Shown here piece by piece: positions 18,881 through 29,386 of a stretch of 64,000 nt of DNA. This DNA is from JAPORK01 sp026710285. GTDB lineage: Bacteria; Pseudomonadota; Gammaproteobacteria; Pseudomonadales; Endozoicomonadaceae. The stretch covers positions 2,914,001-2,978,000 of the forward strand of contig OZ241746.1 of the NCBI GenBank assembly GCA_965201045.1, given 5' to 3'. Position 1 is the first letter of the stretch, and each line of letters opens with the position of its first letter. The translations under genes and the position numbers were made by a program. A model generated the notes under the pieces. That model was not told the origin of the DNA and made no database searches. It saw only the letters and a list, made by a program, of their open reading frames with translations.

Positions 18881-21800
18881 TCATATCCAAAGTGATTTTG
18901 GTGGGATATATGTGATTATTATGGAAAAAAGAATCTTTTTTGAATCTGGTTCATCAGCATGAGAAAATAATATTTTTTCAATGGTATCAAGTGTACCTAC
19001 ATACCAGGATACAGTGTTACCGATGAATTCATAAGTAGACCAGATCTTTTCAGTTACTCTGGTTATAATCTGTGCATGAGTTGGAATTGCAACAACATGT
19101 ATCTCACCAGGGGTTTGAATAAATTTTTCTAATGGGTTGGTTGTTTCCATAAAGTATACAAGATCACCTTTGTCGCTTAATACTCTTAAAGTAATAAATA
19201 GGCTATTCAGATATTGGACTATTAAACGAGTTGGTGCTCTTCTGGCACCTGATGCAATGGATAAGTATAAACATAGTTTATTTATCATGAAATCTTGAAA
19301 ATAGAACAGATTTATAGGTCTTCCTGTTATCTTTGCCGCAGCGAAAATACATCCGGTATCACAGGCTATAAGTGGGTTACCATCTGATTTGAGGGCTGCC
19401 CAAATGTCGGCAAATACAGCAAAATCTTTTGTATTAATATATAAATCATTATTCTTTTTGGATATGACATCTGGCATCAGGTGCTGCAGAAGTGATTTTA
19501 AACAGGGCAGCCGTAGATTCCCGTTGTCTGGTAAAGGTTCGTGAATCATATTCATATACAAATCTTTAAGTTCCACTCCGGGAATGTTCATCACTGCTTT
19601 TGTCATAGATGTTGCAGAATCAGGTACACAAAAAAGACCCATGTCTGCGGCTGCGGTAACTAACATCGCTGCCATTTCTATACCTCCTATAACAGAAGCT
19701 GCTATATTTAGCCCTTTATTAGCAGGTATAGTCGCTGCAACAACCGGAACACTACCTGCAATAGTAGCACCAGCGGTTATAGTAGACGCTACTAGTGTAC
19801 CTCCGTAAGTGTAAGCTGAGACACCTAAAGTAGCAATAGTAAGACCTGCTGTAATCACAGCACCTGCAATATGTGCCCACTTTGCATGCAGTGCATTAAG
19901 TCCAAAAGAACTAGCATAGCCTAACCATTTGAATGCAGAGCCAAGCCATTGTGGCATATTGCCGGTAGGATCACTGTTCATTATTGGATTATTACTGCCA
20001 AAGCTATAGCCTCCTCCTGCCGGATCTTCACTGACAAAATAACGTTGCCCGGGATTATAGGTTCTATGTCCTGCACCGAGAAATTGCCAGCCGGTTGCAG
20101 GATCTGTTCGTTCACCATCAAACCCCAGGAGTGTTTGCTGATATAAAGATTTTGTCACAGAATTATCATGCCAGCACATACCATAAGGGCTGTAAATATT
20201 GCGCTGACTGAGTTTGTATTCACTGCTGTTTTTTTCTGTTCTGGTTAATATAGCAACAACATCCCCTTTATAATTGCTTTCATTGTATTCATGAACAAGT
20301 CCGTCAATAGTTTTTGCGTTGCCCTGATAGCCGGTAATGTGAATATCTTGCTCAGGACTAATCATTTTTTCGTTAATCAACTTCTGACCACGATAAAAAA
20401 GATAACTTGTGCCCAAAATGTTTTTTTCTATTACTTCTTTGCCTGAGCTGTCATAAGTATAAGTACTACGTTGTCCGTTTGATTTTGTTATCTGGAGAAT
20501 CTGGTTAAAAGCATTATAAGCAATGTGATTACCTTCTCCGTCTGTTGTCATGTTTCCCATTACATCATAATTAAAATAATGAGTTATCGGTGAGTGATAA
20601 TTCCAACTCGTGCTTATTGTTTGCAACCGCAGTGGAACTGAATTATCAGTATAACGGTAGTTTACCACTTTGCTAAGCGTCTGTTGTTGTGACGGATTTT
20701 TTAACTGTTCATATACACCGGACAGACGGTTTAACGGCGTGAATTGATAATTTTGTTCAGTAATGATAGGCGCATTTTTTAACCCGGAACCAGAAAAAGC
20801 AGTATCCCTTGGACATAATGCATTTGCAGATGTGCTGCCACAGGCCATCCTGACTAGATTATCCAATGCATCATACCAGTAATAAAGGGAAGCCTGTTGA
20901 ATCTCGGTTTGATAAGTTTTGACTGTAATATTATCAAGCAGATCATATTGGAAAGACCATCGGGATAACAATACATTGTTTAGTGTGTCTGTGATCGTAT
21001 CTGCATGACCTAGTGGATCATAATGAACAGATCTGTGCATACCGCTACCATATTGTATAGCACTGATACGTGAGAAGTCATCATAGGTTACAGCAGATAG
21101 TGTTTCTCTCTTTTTGGAATAAGCTGGCTGATAAAGTACTTTTATAACTCTTCCCAGCGCATCATAAACGGCTTCTGTTTTATTCTTAGAAATATCAGTA
21201 ACATCGATATTACGCTGATTATTATCATAATGCCAGTGTAACTGATAGTCAGGATAACCATTTTTTCCTGCATGAAACTGTTGTCGAATTAATCCATCAT
21301 CATCATAGGTAAAAGTCATTACTCCTGTTTTATCTGTATGGCTGGTTATCAACAGGGTCACAGGATCATAATTAAATTGTGACTGAAGCTTTCCATCCAG
21401 AAATGTTGCCACAGGCAATCCTAAATTATTGTATTTAGTTGCCATAGTATGTCCTGCTGGTGAAACAGAAGAAACAGGTTTACCATCTTCGCTATAGTTA
21501 AAAACAGTATGCAGACCATCCTCTCCTGCTCGCCATAATAATTCACCTGCTGCATTATATTGTACAGAAGAAAGCAGATAACTTCCTCCTGTAACAGGTT
21601 GTGCCCAGTTTTGGATCGTGTGTCCGCTCAGATCATAAACATAATGGATATTATCACCTGCAGGATCAGTCATATCTGTTAACTGTCCCAGTGCATCATA
21701 ATGTTTTTTTACAATATGTCCCAGAGGATCAGTTGCTGTAATTAGTCGTCCAAAACCATCATACGTCATTTGAGATAAGCGTATTTCTGATAATTCTTTT

Positions 21801-24418
21801 TGTAAATATTTTCCCGCACAAATCGATTTTAATGATGGTAATAGGTCATTATTTGCGGGCAACACCCACTGTTTAACCGGTTTATATAAGAGATTTGATT
21901 TTACCACTGATAATGCCGAACGTTTTCCGGAACTACTTTTTTGGTAATTTACAACACATCGATCAGCGTCATCATATAATGTAACCGCTGTCTCTTTATC
22001 AGGAGAATACACCTGAGTCACTCTGCCGGAATCATCGTACTCATACGTTGTTGTTAGTGGATATAGTTTTTTTGAAGCATCAAAAAAATAGACAGACTGA
22101 GTAGCTGAACGACCATATTGATCATAAGTTGTTTTATTCTTTAAAATCCAGTGACCGGGCATTGCTTTTCCGTCTGGTGAAAGCGCTTCATTAAAACGCA
22201 TTAATTGTCGTCCTGCTCCATCAAAAATAACTTTGTTCTGCATGCCATTGGCAGTTGTGACCAAAACCTGGTTCAATACAGGAGATATCGTATACTGATA
22301 ATGGTTGCTGGCTGCAAAAGGAGTATCCACAGCAGTATCTGTTTGTATGGGACGATCCCAAAGATCATAGTGATATCGAGTTATATTTTGACCTGATGCA
22401 TCGACACTTTGTAATACATGATTAGTAAACAAGCTGGTTGTTGTATATGGAGATAGTCGTTTTTTGTTTGTGTTTAGTTCAGTTGCACTCCAGGTTGTTT
22501 TACTGTAATCATCACGACTCTTAGTGTAATAATAGTCACGAATAATTGAAGAAAATTGAGTGAATGGTTGTGTATCACCAGTGAAAATAGTTTGTTTTAG
22601 TAATCCGTAAGTCAATGCATTATCTTTATCCTCATAGTAATGTCGTATTATATTTCTGTATTGCTGACCTGCACGCTGTATCTGATGATCCAGTACCGAA
22701 ATATAACCATTTCCTGAGTGGTTTGGTTGTTTGTGATAATAATTACGGGTAATAACCGGTGGTGGAAGTGTTGTTACTATATCGTTCTGTGCAGGATACA
22801 ATATTGTTGATTTTGTCAGATTACTGAAGAACCAACCCTTAGGAACAGCAGGACAGGCAGCATCACCACTGACTGGGCAATAATAAATTTTTGTTGAGCG
22901 ACCATAGCTGTCTGTATGTGAAATAATTCTTCCTTGCTGATCATATTGACTGGTTTCATAAGTGACAGCAGGCAAATCTGAAATGTCTTCATCTCCCCAT
23001 AATCTGGTAACTACTTTTAGTGGCTGGCTATAATTAGCTGGAAGATCAGCAAAAGAAGAGTGTGCACATCCATCACGCTGATCAGTACGACAGAAGAAGC
23101 TTTGTACCTCTGATAATTTATGCTGAGTGTGGTTACTGATTTTCTGATCATCAATTAACAGGTGATATTTATTATAGGTGCGTATTTCTTGAGTAATACC
23201 ATTATCTTCCAATGTACGGTAAGTATAATTAACGGGTGCTTCAAAAAGAACATCTTTAAATGTACTTATATTTTTCTCCAGCCCTGAATTAAAACCAAGA
23301 TAATTATGTTCATTATTATTTGCCTGCGTATACTGATAGTGAGTTGTTATCAGGGGTTGACCTGCCCCCGGATCAACTGTTTCTTTGGTCACTACACACA
23401 ATGAAGCAGTTAACGTACTTCCCGGTAAGCTGACTTTCATTTCATTATTACAATTATATCTGAATGTTTTTTTTAACCCTGTAGGATAAATGACCTGTTT
23501 GATAAGATGACCTGCATAACTAAAATGAAGACCATAACTGTTATCATCATTTTGCCGAGGAAGTGTAACAGTGTAGATTTTTCCTTTTTCTTTATTGATC
23601 AGTACCGAAACAGGTCGTCCTTCACTGTTTTTACTGATGACTTTGATGTGATTTTCCGTATAGCTGAGTATAATGCTGTGATGTTCATCATCAGTAACGG
23701 ATTTTAAAAGGTGCGTACCTTCCTGATAAGAAAAATACACAGACCATCCGTTTTGTTGTGTCAAAGATGTTTCATACCCTGCATCGTTGAGTGTCTCTCT
23801 TAAACCGTTAGCATAAGTAATGATAAGATGATTTTTATCAGTAATGATATGAATATCTTTAAGCTTGTGATATAAAGGAAACCATTGACTATTATTTTTT
23901 TGTTGCAGATAAAGGTTTTGACCAGAAGAAGTTATAAACTGATGTGTTACTCGATTGAAGTGAGTAAGGTTCCAGTTCCATCCATAACCCAGTTTGTCTG
24001 TATCAGCATATGCATTGCTGTTGTAATTGATTTCCAGGTCGATATTGGGACCATGTCCCCAGTTACTGAGCAAGCTACCTACTTTAACGTGTGCACTCAG
24101 TATACCGGTGCGTGGGTCAATTGCTGTTCCCCACACTTTTTTAAAATTGAAGGCATTGGACCATGGAGTATTGATACCTGATTCTGCTGTAATAGTACTT
24201 GAGTTACGATTTTTTTTAGTATTTGAAGTAATAAAAGTAAGATGATTTTTTTTTAATAATATTGGTGGATTTATATGCAAACCAGTTTGGAATATATGTT
24301 TAATAACAGAAGCACCGGATACAGATAAACAGAATTGCTGGAAGCAAAATAGTAATAGACAAAACATGAGTACTAACAGAGTAGATACGAATTGTTTTTT
24401 AGCATATTGAATATTCAT
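18881..24418 (-). CDS. RHS/YD-repeat toxin-like protein 3 (1845 aa)
   Basis: The first gene of the left RHS cluster. The N-terminal segment (FVSTLLVLMFCLLLFCFQQF) and the WGTAIDPRTG variant place it in the same subfamily as copies 1 and 2; copies 4-8 have WGTEIDPRTG or WGTETDPRTG. Residues about 110-480 are almost identical to copy 1, including FNRVTHQFITSSGQNLYLQQ, whereas the cargo resembles copy 2. Cargo marks are Cys1690 (ACDTGCIFAAAKI), His1774 and His1781 (GEIHVVAIPTH) and TYEFIGN. A short internal cargo block (IASGARRAPTRLIVQYLNS) is unique. Upstream lies the decayed 3' end of another RHS gene, so this cluster once continued. The leader CTACCCTCTTTAATTATG lacks a Shine-Dalgarno site. 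Confidence 0.9.
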   Translation of the reverse strand: MNIQYAKKQFVSTLLVLMFCLLLFCFQQFCLSVSGASVIKHIFQTGLHINPPILLKKNHLTFITSNTKKNRNSSTITAESGINTPWSNAFNFKKVWGTAIDPRTGILSAHVKVGSLLSNWGHGPNIDLEINYNSNAYADTDKLGYGWNWNLTHFNRVTHQFITSSGQNLYLQQKNNSQWFPLYHKLKDIHIITDKNHLIITYANGLRETLNDAGYETSLTQQNGWSVYFSYQEGTHLLKSVTDDEHHSIILSYTENHIKVISKNSEGRPVSVLINKEKGKIYTVTLPRQNDDNSYGLHFSYAGHLIKQVIYPTGLKKTFRYNCNNEMKVSLPGSTLTASLCVVTKETVDPGAGQPLITTHYQYTQANNNEHNYLGFNSGLEKNISTFKDVLFEAPVNYTYRTLEDNGITQEIRTYNKYHLLIDDQKISNHTQHKLSEVQSFFCRTDQRDGCAHSSFADLPANYSQPLKVVTRLWGDEDISDLPAVTYETSQYDQQGRIISHTDSYGRSTKIYYCPVSGDAACPAVPKGWFFSNLTKSTILYPAQNDIVTTLPPPVITRNYYHKQPNHSGNGYISVLDHQIQRAGQQYRNIIRHYYEDKDNALTYGLLKQTIFTGDTQPFTQFSSIIRDYYYTKSRDDYSKTTWSATELNTNKKRLSPYTTTSLFTNHVLQSVDASGQNITRYHYDLWDRPIQTDTAVDTPFAASNHYQYTISPVLNQVLVTTANGMQNKVIFDGAGRQLMRFNEALSPDGKAMPGHWILKNKTTYDQYGRSATQSVYFFDASKKLYPLTTTYEYDDSGRVTQVYSPDKETAVTLYDDADRCVVNYQKSSSGKRSALSVVKSNLLYKPVKQWVLPANNDLLPSLKSICAGKYLQKELSEIRLSQMTYDGFGRLITATDPLGHIVKKHYDALGQLTDMTDPAGDNIHYVYDLSGHTIQNWAQPVTGGSYLLSSVQYNAAGELLWRAGEDGLHTVFNYSEDGKPVSSVSPAGHTMATKYNNLGLPVATFLDGKLQSQFNYDPVTLLITSHTDKTGVMTFTYDDDGLIRQQFHAGKNGYPDYQLHWHYDNNQRNIDVTDISKNKTEAVYDALGRVIKVLYQPAYSKKRETLSAVTYDDFSRISAIQYGSGMHRSVHYDPLGHADTITDTLNNVLLSRWSFQYDLLDNITVKTYQTEIQQASLYYWYDALDNLVRMACGSTSANALCPRDTAFSGSGLKNAPIITEQNYQFTPLNRLSGVYEQLKNPSQQQTLSKVVNYRYTDNSVPLRLQTISTSWNYHSPITHYFNYDVMGNMTTDGEGNHIAYNAFNQILQITKSNGQRSTYTYDSSGKEVIEKNILGTSYLFYRGQKLINEKMISPEQDIHITGYQGNAKTIDGLVHEYNESNYKGDVVAILTRTEKNSSEYKLSQRNIYSPYGMCWHDNSVTKSLYQQTLLGFDGERTDPATGWQFLGAGHRTYNPGQRYFVSEDPAGGGYSFGSNNPIMNSDPTGNMPQWLGSAFKWLGYASSFGLNALHAKWAHIAGAVITAGLTIATLGVSAYTYGGTLVASTITAGATIAGSVPVVAATIPANKGLNIAASVIGGIEMAAMLVTAAADMGLFCVPDSATSMTKAVMNIPGVELKDLYMNMIHEPLPDNGNLRLPCLKSLLQHLMPDVISKKNNDLYINTKDFAVFADIWAALKSDGNPLIACDTGCIFAAAKITGRPINLFYFQDFMINKLCLYLSIASGARRAPTRLIVQYLNSLFITLRVLSDKGDLVYFMETTNPLEKFIQTPGEIHVVAIPTHAQIITRVTEKIWSTYEFIGNTVSWYVGTLDTIEKILFSHADEPDSKKILFSIIITYIPPKSLWI

Positions 24419-24434
24419 AATTAAAGAGGGTAGT

Positions 24435-24575
24435 TCATACCCAAGGTGATTTTGGTGGAATATATGTAATTTTCATGGAAGTATAATGTAGTATTTAATT
24501 TTGTGTATCTACATGCCAGGATACAGTATTACCGCTGAAATTATAAGTTTTGGATATATTATATCTCAACCAGGT
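24435..24575 (-). pseudogene. Decayed 3' end of a ninth RHS gene
   Basis: On the minus strand the last codons read MKITYIPPKSPWV and stop, almost the same as the end of RHS copy 2 (MQITYIPPKSPWM). Further upstream (24505-24550) the DNA tctacatgccaggatacagt and attaccgctgaa matches the same part of copy 2 (13270-13305), but about 60 bases between the two blocks are missing or scrambled. Beyond about 24575 the similarity is lost. It indicates that the left cluster was longer before the ankyrin island arose or was inserted. Confidence 0.75.
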
Positions 24576-25010
24576 TGGTCGGTTTTAGGGTGCCGCTTCA
24601 TACAATAAGCATTAATACTAATGACATAGTAGTATCATTTTGTTTATAACCCGCCTGCTACTCAGATGTTTTTTAACGAGATAAGTTATACCTGATTATG
24701 ATTGAATTAAATGAAAATAAATATTTACTTGTAAGTTTTTATTCGTTACAGTAGTGGCTTTGCTATATAGCAATAGAGCAGTTTTATAATCTTATAATCC
24801 GTATTTATTGAAAGTTTATTCTGATTTGCAAGTATTTTTTTATAAAAAAATACTTGCAAATCAGAATAAATAAAAATACACCTTTATAAGAATAATGCGG
24901 AAAACAGAAATGATTATTTGAAATGTTAAAGATTCAATCAGCATTAATAGTTCATTACAAATTTAATCATCATATTTAAGTTGAACAGTTAAATAAACCA
25001 GGAGTAAATA
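24576..25010. other. Divergent intergenic region between RHS 3 and the ankyrin gene
   Basis: AT-rich, with no gene. It should hold promoters for both directions. It contains a 56-bp perfect palindrome (24815-24870) and, at its right end, the ribosome-binding site AGGAG at 25000-25004, six bases before the ankyrin ATG. I cannot place -35/-10 boxes with confidence in DNA this AT-rich. Confidence 0.5.
24815..24870. repeat. 56-bp perfect palindrome
   Basis: A 27-base arm beginning TTTATTCTGATTTGCAAGTA is followed by AT and then its exact reverse complement. It lies between divergently transcribed genes, where no terminator is expected, so a cruciform or dimeric regulator site, or a mobile-element end, are alternatives. 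The T-run and A-run at the centre would also give a stable RNA hairpin from either strand. Confidence 0.92.
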
Positions 25011-28000
25011 ATGCCGAAGATCACTGATTCTTCAGTAAACTCAAAATTACAAGAAGCTTGTAACACATTTGTGCCGACAACAATAAACTTTACAGATCTC
25101 TCCCAGATAAAAGAATTTCCTGACATAGGTCGGCAATTTTCCAACGATACTCAATTATTTTCATCATTGACGAGTTCTTTTTTTAATAAAGAAGCCGGTG
25201 AAAAAATAGCGAAGTATTATGATCTGTTTGTATCAACAAGCAAAATTACTGTTGCAGATTTTAATAGCTTACGCTTTTCTCTACATTTGGCGGTGAATTT
25301 ACTTGAAGATAGTCTCCCAGTCGTTTCGCCTGAAATTATAATGAATTTACTGTGTAATATTGAACAGTCAGCAGACATGTGCGTTCAGGGTATCAACTCC
25401 GATCTTGATCTAATCATAAGTACTTTGCAAGCTGTAAGAGAAGAAGGTCCAGACAGTTCACGCACTTTGGTAGCAAAAAGTTTAGTTGATAATCTTGCAG
25501 GAAAATTTATTTTTGAAATGCATCAGGAGGGTAATCTTGAATATGCTCTCATAGAAGAAATACACGTAAAAAATGCGCTTACTGATAACGTATCTGATAT
25601 TTTTAAATTGCCAAAATCTAAAGATGAACTGGCTTCAGATCTGCAGATTGTTAGTGATGAAGTTCATACAAAGTTTAAGTTCCTTTGTAAATTACTTATT
25701 CCCAAGTACGTTATTATTGATGAAATGGCACAAAAATTTGATTCTATATTTAAAGATATTTTTCCTCACCATTATAAAGATGCCAGGTCAATTATAAACA
25801 TCCCATCTGAAGATTTTACATCTGATTTTATTGATAAAATAGGGAGTAAATTGCTTGCGCCATTCAAACACTTAAAGCAGGGAAATACAGATGAGACGAC
25901 AGACTTACATGATTTTATTGAAATAAACAGTGACGGAACGTGTTCTATTCCCTATTTTTATGAAAATATACGAGTGTTATTAATAAAAACAATAGATGAC
26001 ACAATCCCGCAGAAGGTATTTAAGGTAATTGAGAATAAAGAGGGAAAAAAACTAGGCATTTGTACTATGGATGATGCTTTTTCCTGGGTTTGTGATGAGT
26101 CAGATACCATTAAAGGATCGCTAAAAAAGGGAGACACTTGTGCTTTTGACAAAAAAAACCATATACCATTACAATTATCTCATCTCACATCACTTAATTT
26201 TGAGGAACCAACGGAAAAAAATTATGTTTATACTCTGCTAATTCAGGCACTGAATCAAACAGATAAGGTTGAGGATATAAAAGCGTTTTTTCTGGACGGA
26301 AATGGAATGGATGTACTGGATAAATGTCCACTAGCTATAAAACTTAAGCTGTCTGAATTATTGAAAAATAAAACAGATGAAAACCCTGTATTTAAAAATG
26401 AGCTATGTAAGCTTTTTAATGAATATTTAAAGTCAAATGTTAATATTGTAGTAACAGAACCAGTCACTTTATTCGAGATGTATTTATACAAAAAGTATGA
26501 AAATAATAACGGCGATATTGCTGATATTACAAGTGATCTGAATGCGTCACAAATCAAAAATTTTTCAAAAATGAGTATAGTAAAACTTTTCAATAATGAT
26601 GATTACAGAAGATTATTTGATCAAGTATTTTACTGTAAAAATAAAAAAATAATGGAAAGTATATTATCAACAGATGTTTGTAATGAGCTGATTAATCAAC
26701 TGGATAGTGAAGATGATGCACCATTAATACGTGCTATTAAGTTTAATGCGCCTGAATTGATTGAACCATTGCTGACCAAAGGTGACGATGCGGATGCATG
26801 GAATCAAAGAGCTAAGGAAGCACTGTCGTTTGCCGTTGAAGTGGATCATGTTGATTGTGTCAAAGCATTACTGGTAGGTAAAGTTCCAGTCGATAGTCAA
26901 GATAACAATGGTATTACAGAACTGATGTATACCGCTGAAAATGGTTATGATGGTTGTGTCAAAGCATTACTGGAAGGTGGGGCTTCAGTCAATATCAAAA
27001 GCAATAATGGTGATACAGCACTGATGCTTGCCTCTGAAAAAGGTCAAGTCGATTGTGTCAAAGCATTGTTGAAAGAAGATAATGTTTTGATCGATAGCAA
27101 AGACAATTTTGGTCAGACCGCACTGATGCTTGCTGCTGAAAATGGTTGTACTGATTGTGTCAACGCATTACTGGAAGGTGGGGCTTCAGTCAATAGCAAA
27201 GACAGTGGTGGTGATACAGCGCTGATAGTGGCTGCTGAAAGTGATCGTATCGGTTGTGTCAAAGCATTGTTGGAAAAAGACCAATGTTTGGTCAACAGCA
27301 AAACAAAGGCAATGATGGTCATACAGCACTGATGCTCGCCTCTTACCATGGTCAAGTCGATTGTGTCAAAGCATTACTGGAAGGTGGGGCTTTAGTCAAT
27401 ATCAAAAGCAATAATGGTGATACAGCACTGATGCTTGCCTCTAAAAAAGATCAAGTCGATTGTGTCAAAGCATTGTTGAAAGAAGATAATGTTTTGATCG
27501 ATAGCAAAGACAATGATGGTCAGACCGCACTGATGCTTGCTGCTGAAAATGGTTGTACTGGTTGTGTCAACGTATTACTGGAAAAGGGTAAAGCTTCGGT
27601 TAATATTACAAACAACAAGGGTGCTACAGCACTGATGCTTGCCGTTGAAAATGGTCACGCCGATTGTGCCAAAGCATTGTTGGAAAAAGACCAAGATTTG
27701 GTCAACATCAAAGACACAAAGGGTGTTACCGCACTGATATTCGCTGTTCTAAATGGTCATATTGATTGTGTCAACGTATTACTGGAAGCTGGGGCTTCAG
27801 TCAATAGCAAAGACAGTGATGATGATACAGCGCTGATAGTGGCTGCTGAAAATGGTTATATTGATTGTGTCAAAGCATTGTTGAAAAAAGACCAAGGTTC
27901 GATCAACAGCAAAAACAAAGAGGGTTTTACCGCACTGATGTATGCTGCTAAAAATGGTCATATCGATTGTATCAACGCATTACTGGAAGGTGGGGCTTCA

Positions 28001-28105
28001 GTCAACATCAAAAACGAGAGTGGTGAGACTGCAGAGATGCTTGCCGATAAAAATGATCACGACGATTGTGTCAAATTATTACAGAAAAAGAAAGCAAGGT
28101 TTTGA
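25011..28105 (+). pseudogene. Ankyrin-repeat protein with a unique N-terminal domain, split by a frameshift
   Basis: ATG 25011 follows AGGAG with ideal spacing. Residues 1 to about 560 form a mostly helical region with no family I recognise (PKITDSSVNSKLQEACNTF, LSFNSLR-like helices). There is no signal peptide. From about residue 580 come ankyrin repeats with very regular 33-residue units such as NGDTALMLASEKGQVDCVKA and LLEGGASVNSKD. The first frame stops at 27330-27332 after VNSKTKAMMVIQH. The repeat pattern continues without a gap in another frame (NDGHTALMLASYHGQVDCVK) to 28105. The shift lies at about 27300-27312 in gcaaaacaaaggcaatgatg. Rejoined, the protein would be about 1,030 residues with roughly 13 repeats. 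The change may be a real inactivation, phase variation in a repeat or a sequencing error. The two halves (773 and up to 283 residues) could also be made separately. Confidence 0.85.
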
Positions 28106-28150
28106 GCTATTGCTCTAGCCTTTTGCCCTTTATGCTGCGCAGTGATTGAA

Positions 28151-28182
28151 GCAATCCTGAAATTGATCGGTTTCAGGATTGC
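28151..28182. terminator. 12-bp perfect hairpin after the ankyrin gene
   Basis: GCAATCCTGAAA pairs with TTTCAGGATTGC around an 8-base loop, 46 bases after the ankyrin stop. An A-run rather than a T-run follows on the plus strand. It directly abuts the start of the duplicated fragment, so it could also mark a recombination border. Confidence 0.4.
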
Positions 28183-28446
28183 AAAAAGTTCAGTTGATAA
28201 TCTTGTAGGAAAATTTATGTTTGAAATGCAGTAGGAGGGCAATCTTGTATATTATCCCGGAGAAGAAAAACACGTAAAAAATGTTCTTACTGATAACGTT
28301 TCTGATATTTTTAAATTGCCAAAATCTAAAGATAAACTGGCTTCAGGTCGGCAGGTTGTTAGTGACGAAGTTCATACAAAGTTTAAGTTCCTTTGTGAAT
28401 CGCTTATTCTCACGTACATTATTATTGATGAAATGGAACATAAATT
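28183..28446 (+). pseudogene. Partial, decayed copy of the neighbouring ankyrin gene's N-terminal domain
   Basis: This stretch matches bases about 25480-25740 of the upstream gene (shared DNA such as actgataacgt and tctgatatttttaaattgcc), but with an in-frame TAG early on (gaaatgcagtaggagg) and many substitutions. Homology ends abruptly after attattgatgaaatgg. It encodes nothing complete. It shows that the ankyrin gene has been duplicated here and one copy lost. Confidence 0.82.
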
Positions 28447-29073
28447 GTGTTTATATTACTGGACAATGATGTCATGGTTTATAGTAGAGATAACCAGGTC
28501 CTTCATATCATTTGCTGAATATTCTGTTAATGGATAGTTAAAACATTTAAATTGTAAATAATTAAAAATTTTTTCTTATCCATTTTACAAAAAAAATAAA
28601 AATATTTGCTCCTGAATTCATATAATATAGTAGTTTAGCCACTACTAATAACTTAAACGCTGTCAGCCTGGTTAGAATATATAGTCATTCAATACAAAAT
28701 TTTTAAAGCGTTTATAATCTGAATGAACATCAGGGATATAATTAAAAGACGTATATATTATAAAATTTGTAAGCATTTTACTGAAACAGTTCAAATCAAT
28801 TTCAGCTTCAATTAGTTTAAAGTTTTTCTTAGCAAACTATTCCAATGTTTGGATTTCCATAATTATCTATTCTGTTTCTTGATAATTATAATAAAAACAG
28901 ATAATTACAGAAATTTATTTACAGGATTACGTTGCTTTATTTTATATTTTTTCAGGTTTTTTAGCGTACTTTATATTAATTTTTTACTACTTATAAAACT
29001 TTTATAAGATTTAGTATTCTAAACTCATATACCTGAATTATTTTATTGAGTTTACTAGTAAAATCAGGAGAAT

Positions 29074-29172
29074 ATGGTTGGTGTTAATAAAACTGCAAAA
29101 ACAGATACATCTTCTCTTTTGTCAGCATTAATTAGCCGGACCTGTAAAAATTATTTTTTAAGGTATAAATAA
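29074..29172 (+). CDS. Possible 32-codon open frame with a good ribosome-binding site
   Basis: ATG 29074 follows CAGGAG at a suitable distance and encodes MVGVNKTAKTDTSSLLSALI and so on to TAA at 29170. The strong start signal suggests a real translation start, but the frame is tiny and resembles nothing I know. It may be the head of a gene whose body was lost. Confidence 0.25.
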   Translation: MVGVNKTAKTDTSSLLSALISRTCKNYFLRYK

Positions 29173-29386
29173 TAATATTCAGATGTAGATTTTGAAAGTT
29201 TACAGTATAAAAAGATAGTAATTTTGAGTTGTCAATATTTTTATTTTAACCTTAAACGCTGGTGTGATTTTTTTAGACGTTTACAGACAAATTTAATTTT
29301 TGTGGACCAATGACTATCTTTTATTTTAAAGATCACCGAATTAACGTAAATAAATACAAGCAGTTAAGTCTCAAGAGGTGAATGAT

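Larger units (their letters stand above)
28106..29073. other. Intergenic region with a hairpin and a decayed gene copy
   Basis: It begins with a hairpin at 28151-28182 and the gene-copy remnant at about 28183-28446. From 28450 to 29073 it is AT-rich with many stops in all frames; I see no gene, RNA or clear element in that part. Confidence 0.5.

Noticed and set aside
28281..28537. Two overlapping short frames after the ankyrin gene
   Set aside because: They are out-of-frame or truncated readings of the decayed duplicate of the ankyrin gene's N-terminal domain.
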